The position numbers and the translations under genes are program-made. A stretch of DNA of 64,000 nucleotides from Flavobacterium glaciei (GTDB taxonomy: Bacteria; Bacteroidota; Bacteroidia; Flavobacteriales; Flavobacteriaceae), in the NCBI RefSeq assembly GCF_003350545.1, contig NZ_QQBA01000011.1:1-64000 (forward strand), given 5' to 3'. The notes beneath the pieces are model-generated. The model was not told where the DNA came from. It saw only the letters and a program-made list of their open reading frames with translations, and searched no databases. Shown here one piece after another: positions 60,146 to 64,000 of this stretch (positions are counted from its first letter, which is position 1; the number at the start of each line of letters is the position of its first letter).

Positions 60146-62182
60146 TTAATTCAACTTATAAAATCCCTTTTCACTAGTAGCGTGAAAAGGGATTTTTTGT
60201 TTTATACAAGTTGCTTTCCATTGTTTTTGAATGGTTTTATAATTAGAAGCATCAGCTACAACCATTTTTGGTTTAATAGTTTGTAGCATTCGTTCAAAAT
60301 TTATTTTTGGAGACTGGACCATAATAAGGATGTCAGGATGTATGTTTTTTGGAAAAACACCCGAACTGTCTAAGATGAAAATCTTTTTCCCGTTAAAAAA
60401 CATGAAATTTTGAATTCGTTTTTTCTGTTTCAATGTGCTAAAGTTTCCAATACGATAGGATTTTAAAAGACTGTTTTTCTGTGCAGATTTCAAAATGCTG
60501 TCATTAGCATAAATTAAAATACTTTCTCCTTTTCTTTCTGCAATCAACGTATTTTTTCTGCTGTTGAAAACTACTAATTCTTGTTCAGTCTGAATTTTCC
60601 ATTGTATTTTTATATAAGTAAATTGTACAATGAGAGCGCAAATCAATACTAAAGCCAATTTATTAAAGTTTGGTTTTTTTAACCAAATGATTAAAGCAAA
60701 CAATAGTAAATAACCGCTAAGTAGCATATAATAATGAAGCGGGATATCCTGAATGATGAATTGCTCTAAGGAAGCAATTGCATTGATGATTTTATTTAAA
60801 TAATAAATGCTCCATTCAAGTAATTGGGATAAGAATACCGGAATCATATTAAACGCCGCTAAAAGCATTACCACAACTCCTAAAACCATAATGATGGTCA
60901 ATAGTGGAATGATAATTAAATTGGTAACAAAAAACAAACCTGGGAATTGATGAAAGTAATAAATACTCAACGGTAAAGTCCCTATTTGAGCAGCAAACGA
61001 AACAGTGAGAATATCCCAAATGTATTTTGAAATCTTGTTTTTTGGTGACCAAATGGAGGCAAGAAGCGGTTGCAACCAAATAATGAAGAACAAGGCAAAA
61101 TAGCTTAACTGGAAGCCAACATCAAATAAAAAGGAAGGTTCAAAAAGCAAAATAAGTAAAATGGAAACTAATAAAGTATGATATATATTAACGCTTCTTT
61201 TTAAATGATTTCCAATCGTTACGAATGAAAACATGGTTACAGAACGCACTACCGAAGGTGCTAATCCTGCAATGATCCCGAAAGTAAATAAAGAAACAAG
61301 AATGATAAGTAGCTTTATTAATGAGCCACGCTTTGAGTTAGGTATTGGTTTTAGAATTAAGGTTACAAAAATCAAAATGAATCCAATATGCAATCCAGAT
61401 ACAGATAAAATATGCACTGCTCCAGCATATTGATAATCCCGAATAATCTCTGGTGAAATATCTTGTTGTTGTCCCATTATTAATGCTATGGCGACATTTA
61501 GCTCAGTTTTGTTGAAGTTGTTTTTTTCTAAATTGCGAATAATTCTTGTTCGTAATTTTGATGAATAATACCAAATGTTTTTATCTATTATAGTTCCAAT
61601 TTTTATGTCGGTAGCATCAGCATACAACTGCGCATAGATTTTTTTGTTTTCAAGGTATTTGCGATAATCAAATTGATTTGGATTATTTGGTGATTTGTTT
61701 TTTGTTAGGGTGCCCTTTATCAATAATGAATTCCCAACTTCAAGAACATGATGTAAACTGTCATTTTGAATATTTAAAATGATTTTTCCTGTTTGTTTTT
61801 TCTGGTCGATTTGATTAATAATGGCTAAATAACGATCACTAAACGGTGAGCTTTTCAGTTTTTCTCTAATTGTTAATGTAATGTAACGGGGTTGTTCAAA
61901 AACCTCTTTGTTATGGGTGTAATTGTTTTTTTGAAAGTGATCGGTGTGAACGATTTGGGTTGAAATTCCTATAATTACAGAAAGAAAATAAGTACTGATT
62001 CCAAAATAAATAGAGGCTTTTTTGTTTCTCTTTGATAAAAAATATAATACCACAAAAATGCTGATGAATACAAATAGAACAACTAAAAGTGTTGTGATAG
62101 TGAGATGGAAATAATGTCCAATAAGCAAACCTATAACAAGCCCGATTGTTATTCTTGCTAGTGGGAATTGTAGTACTTTCAT
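60146..62182 (-). CDS. comEC: ComEC/Rec2-family membrane protein with a degenerate C-terminus
   Basis: A protein of about 678 residues, start at 62182 (MKVLQFPLARITIGLVIGLLIG). N-terminal helices and a DUF4131-like OB region (about 20-190) precede the Competence transmembrane domain with the hallmark VHILSVSGLHIGFILIF and GLAPSVVRSVTMF. ComEC forms the inner-membrane channel for DNA uptake. Typical ComEC ends in a metallo-beta-lactamase-like domain with HxHxDH; here the last 150 residues have no such motif and read as a short Lys-rich remnant. The role in transformation is therefore uncertain. The gene is convergent with the thioredoxin gene, and its 3' end contains that operon's terminator. 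Confidence 0.88.
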   Translation of the reverse strand: MKVLQFPLARITIGLVIGLLIGHYFHLTITTLLVVLFVFISIFVVLYFLSKRNKKASIYFGISTYFLSVIIGISTQIVHTDHFQKNNYTHNKEVFEQPRYITLTIREKLKSSPFSDRYLAIINQIDQKKQTGKIILNIQNDSLHHVLEVGNSLLIKGTLTKNKSPNNPNQFDYRKYLENKKIYAQLYADATDIKIGTIIDKNIWYYSSKLRTRIIRNLEKNNFNKTELNVAIALIMGQQQDISPEIIRDYQYAGAVHILSVSGLHIGFILIFVTLILKPIPNSKRGSLIKLLIILVSLFTFGIIAGLAPSVVRSVTMFSFVTIGNHLKRSVNIYHTLLVSILLILLFEPSFLFDVGFQLSYFALFFIIWLQPLLASIWSPKNKISKYIWDILTVSFAAQIGTLPLSIYYFHQFPGLFFVTNLIIIPLLTIIMVLGVVVMLLAAFNMIPVFLSQLLEWSIYYLNKIINAIASLEQFIIQDIPLHYYMLLSGYLLLFALIIWLKKPNFNKLALVLICALIVQFTYIKIQWKIQTEQELVVFNSRKNTLIAERKGESILIYANDSILKSAQKNSLLKSYRIGNFSTLKQKKRIQNFMFFNGKKIFILDSSGVFPKNIHPDILIMVQSPKINFERMLQTIKPKMVVADASNYKTIQKQWKATCIKQKIPFHATSEKGFYKLN
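60161..60198 (+). terminator. Terminator of the peptide-use operon inside the comEC 3' end
   Basis: AAATCCCTTTTCAC (60161-60174) and GTGAAAAGGGATTT (60182-60195) form a 14-bp perfect stem with a 7-nt loop, followed by T residues to 60198. It serves the plus-strand genes ending at 60139. The same bases are the last codons of comEC on the minus strand, encoding HATSEKGFYK. Confidence 0.85.
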
Positions 62183-62281
62183 AACTCTAAAGTACACATT
62201 TTTAGCAAGAAACAAATTTGTTTTTCTTTAGTTTTTTATATTTTTTAAAAACTAAATTTTTCCCCAAAAAATCAATACGAA

Positions 62282-62800
62282 TTAAAGTACTCTGTTGATT
62301 TGAACAAATGTTTTTTTGTAATACGGTTCTTTGGTGGAGGAAATGATAACTCCTTTTGAAGTGGAGGAGTGGATGAATTTTATTTCCTCATCGGTTACTT
62401 CAATGACAATTCCTACGTGATTTATTTCTTTATTCTTAGTAGTTTTAAAAAATATCAAATCGCCTTTTTGGGCTTCATCTTTTTGTAGATTTAAGACAAC
62501 GCCAATTTTAGATTGCTGAAATGAATTACGGGGTAAATTGATGTTTTCGGATTTAAATATAGTATACATTAAACCAGAGCAGTCAAAACCTGCTTTTGTC
62601 GTGCCGGCATATTTGTATTTTATACCTAAATTTTCAGTAGCAACATCAATTAATTGTTCGGCGAGCTGATTAGCTTTTCTCTTTTCGGCTCGAGATATTT
62701 TTTCTTTTGGTTCTCCTTTTTTCGAAGTTACAATAGGCGATGTCGATTTACAAGCGGTAAAAAAGATGCCAAGCAGTAAAAGGAATAATAAACGTTTCAA
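62282..62800 (-). CDS. NlpC/P60 (C40) peptidase lipoprotein
   Basis: A 172-residue lipoprotein with FTAC (Cys17). The NlpC/P60 catalytic set is intact: Cys74 in GFDCSGLMY, His128 in INHVGIVIEV and a third polar residue near His144 (KFIHSST). Such enzymes cut gamma-D-Glu-diaminopimelate bonds in peptidoglycan stem peptides. It lies between lpxB (about 45 bp upstream) and comEC (about 100 bp downstream), an arrangement I associate with flavobacterial genomes. The family assignment is secure. Confidence 0.93.
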   Translation of the reverse strand: MKRLLFLLLLGIFFTACKSTSPIVTSKKGEPKEKISRAEKRKANQLAEQLIDVATENLGIKYKYAGTTKAGFDCSGLMYTIFKSENINLPRNSFQQSKIGVVLNLQKDEAQKGDLIFFKTTKNKEINHVGIVIEVTDEEIKFIHSSTSKGVIISSTKEPYYKKTFVQINRVL

Positions 62801-62846
62801 AAGAGTTTTTTTTAGTTGATTTTAAAATTTAATAATAAATTGTAGA

Positions 62847-63959
62847 CTATTTTAAATCATTTACAATCAATGCTGCCGTTTTTTCACTGGCTCCAATTCC
62901 GCCTAATTGCTCTTCTAATAACGCATATTTTTCTAAAAGCGTATTGCGATGATTCGTTTTTAGTATTTTTTCGAGTTCTTCCCTAATGCGTTTGGAAGTG
63001 CATTGGTCTTGAATTAACTCAGTTACCACTTCTTCATCCATAATCAAATTTACAAGTGAAATGTATTTGAGTGTAATAATTCGTTTCGCAATTTGGTACG
63101 AAGCCCAACTGCCTTTGTAACAAACTACTTCGGGAACTTTGAATAATGCGGTTTCCAGTGTTGCAGTTCCTGAGGTGACTAATGCTGCAGTAGCATTTCG
63201 CAACAAATCGTAAGTTTTGTTAGAGATGAATTTGATGTTTTCCTGCGTGATAAATTCTTTGTAAAAAGAGAATTCTTGACTTGGAGCACCCGCAATTACA
63301 AATTGGTAGTCTGGAAAATCATTGACTACACTTAGCATTACGGATAACATTTTAGTAATTTCTTGCTTTCGGCTACCAGGTAAAATGGCAATAATAGGTT
63401 TGTCGTTTAATTGGTTTTCATTCCTAAAAAGAGCCGGGTCAATCGCTTTTTGGTTGTGAATCGCATCAATGAGTGGATGACCAACAAATTCTACTGGAAA
63501 ATTATGTTTGTCTTCGTAGAACTTTTTTTCAAAAGGCAAAATGACATACATTTTATCAATATCACGCTTAATATCTGTAATTCTACTTTCTTTCCAAGCC
63601 CAAATTTGTGGAGAAATATAATAATGAGTTTTCATTCCCAATGCTTTCGCCCATTTGGCAATACGCAAATTGAAACCGGGATAATCAATGAATATAAGGA
63701 CGTCAGGCTGAAATTCAAGAATATCTTTTTTGCAGATTTTAATGTTATTCAAAATGGTTTTTAGATTAAAAATCACTTCAATAAATCCCATAAATGCTAA
63801 TTCACGATAGTGTTTTACTAAAGTTCCGCCAACATTTTTCATCAAATCACCACCCCAAAAACGGATGTCAGCAGTTGGATCTTTTTTGTACAGTTCTTTC
63901 ATCAAATTAGAACCGTGCAAATCACCTGAAGCTTCTCCCGCTATTATATAATATTTCAT
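62847..63959 (-). CDS. lpxB: Lipid-A-disaccharide synthase
   Basis: A glycosyltransferase of about 370 residues that joins UDP-2,3-diacylglucosamine and lipid X to form the lipid A disaccharide. The start at 63959 (MKYYIIAGEASGDLHGSNLM) matches the LpxB signature (GEASGD) at the N-terminus; a longer frame opens at 63989. FIDYPGFNLRIAKWAK, YYISPQIWAWKESR, LPFEKKFY and LPGSRKQEI are the remaining conserved motifs. It is a peripheral inner-membrane enzyme. It heads the visible part of a minus-strand group with the NlpC/P60 and comEC genes; its upstream neighbour lies outside the window. Confidence 0.96.
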   Translation of the reverse strand: MKYYIIAGEASGDLHGSNLMKELYKKDPTADIRFWGGDLMKNVGGTLVKHYRELAFMGFIEVIFNLKTILNNIKICKKDILEFQPDVLIFIDYPGFNLRIAKWAKALGMKTHYYISPQIWAWKESRITDIKRDIDKMYVILPFEKKFYEDKHNFPVEFVGHPLIDAIHNQKAIDPALFRNENQLNDKPIIAILPGSRKQEITKMLSVMLSVVNDFPDYQFVIAGAPSQEFSFYKEFITQENIKFISNKTYDLLRNATAALVTSGTATLETALFKVPEVVCYKGSWASYQIAKRIITLKYISLVNLIMDEEVVTELIQDQCTSKRIREELEKILKTNHRNTLLEKYALLEEQLGGIGASEKTAALIVNDLK

Positions 63960-64000
63960 GTTTTTTCGATTTTGTATTTTTAAAATCAAATGGATATAAT

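Noticed and set aside
1..64000. CRISPR arrays, prophage, integrase-flanked island at the tRNA gene
   Set aside because: No regularly spaced repeats, no phage or integrase genes and no duplicated tRNA end were seen.

Overview
The window looks like a chromosomal segment of a Flavobacterium-like member of the Bacteroidetes (Flavobacteriia). The evidence is AT-rich DNA, SusC/SusD-type glycan uptake genes, a type IX secretion (T9SS) sorting tail on an amylase, a mevalonate pathway for isoprenoids, many signal peptides ending in AQ or SQ, and promoters of the TTG-N19-TAnnTTTG type. It is mostly core genome. I see no prophage, no complete insertion sequence, no CRISPR array and no rRNA.

Layout. 0.1-5.6 kb: two secreted metallopeptidases, an NTF2-like protein and an rRNA pseudouridine synthase. 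6-9.3 kb: a minus-strand isoprenoid cluster (diphosphomevalonate decarboxylase, a small antitoxin-like protein, a mevalonate kinase, a UbiA-type prenyltransferase). 9.5-15 kb: TspO, a CarboxypepD_reg protein, a BaiN/HI0933-type flavoprotein with a glycerophosphodiesterase, and a flotillin/NfeD-like pair. 15.1-33.7 kb: an alpha-glucan/maltose utilization locus. Its minus arm holds a LacI regulator, a sugar MFS transporter, beta-phosphoglucomutase, GH65 maltose phosphorylase and two GH13 amylases. Its plus arm holds susC, susD, susE and a T9SS-exported GH13 amylase.

33.7-44.8 kb: an acetate/propionate locus. An operon encodes a small membrane protein, a sodium:solute symporter-STAC-histidine kinase, a receiver-only response regulator and two acyl-CoA synthetases. 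Beside it are a second small membrane protein, an MHS-type MFS transporter, a porin, and a zinc-ribbon/HTH protein that resembles the DNA-binding half of an IS1 transposase. 45.1 kb: tRNA-Phe. 45.3-51.5 kb: a plus-strand envelope operon (coaX, outer-membrane protein, lptC, small membrane protein, CNNM/CBS protein, PpiD-like isomerase). 51.6-53.9 kb: a second isoprenoid pair (GYDIA-type GHMP kinase and class II HMG-CoA reductase). 54.1-60.1 kb: a peptide-use operon (DPP-IV-like peptidase, two POT transporters, a thioredoxin-like protein). 60.1-64 kb: comEC, a NlpC/P60 lipoprotein and lpxB.

How the genes work together. In the glucan locus, starch would be cut at the surface by the T9SS amylase. 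SusC/D/E would bind and import the oligosaccharides, and the lipoprotein and SusA-like amylases would trim them. The MFS carrier would bring maltose into the cytoplasm, where GH65 and PgmB convert it to glucose plus glucose-6-phosphate. The two isoprenoid clusters supply most mevalonate-pathway steps between HMG-CoA and isopentenyl diphosphate. In the acetate locus, the symporter-kinase could sense or carry short-chain acids and control the synthetases that activate them. Its output is unclear because the response regulator has no DNA-binding domain. The zinc-ribbon/HTH protein and a nearby 26-bp perfect palindrome are the least explained elements in the window.
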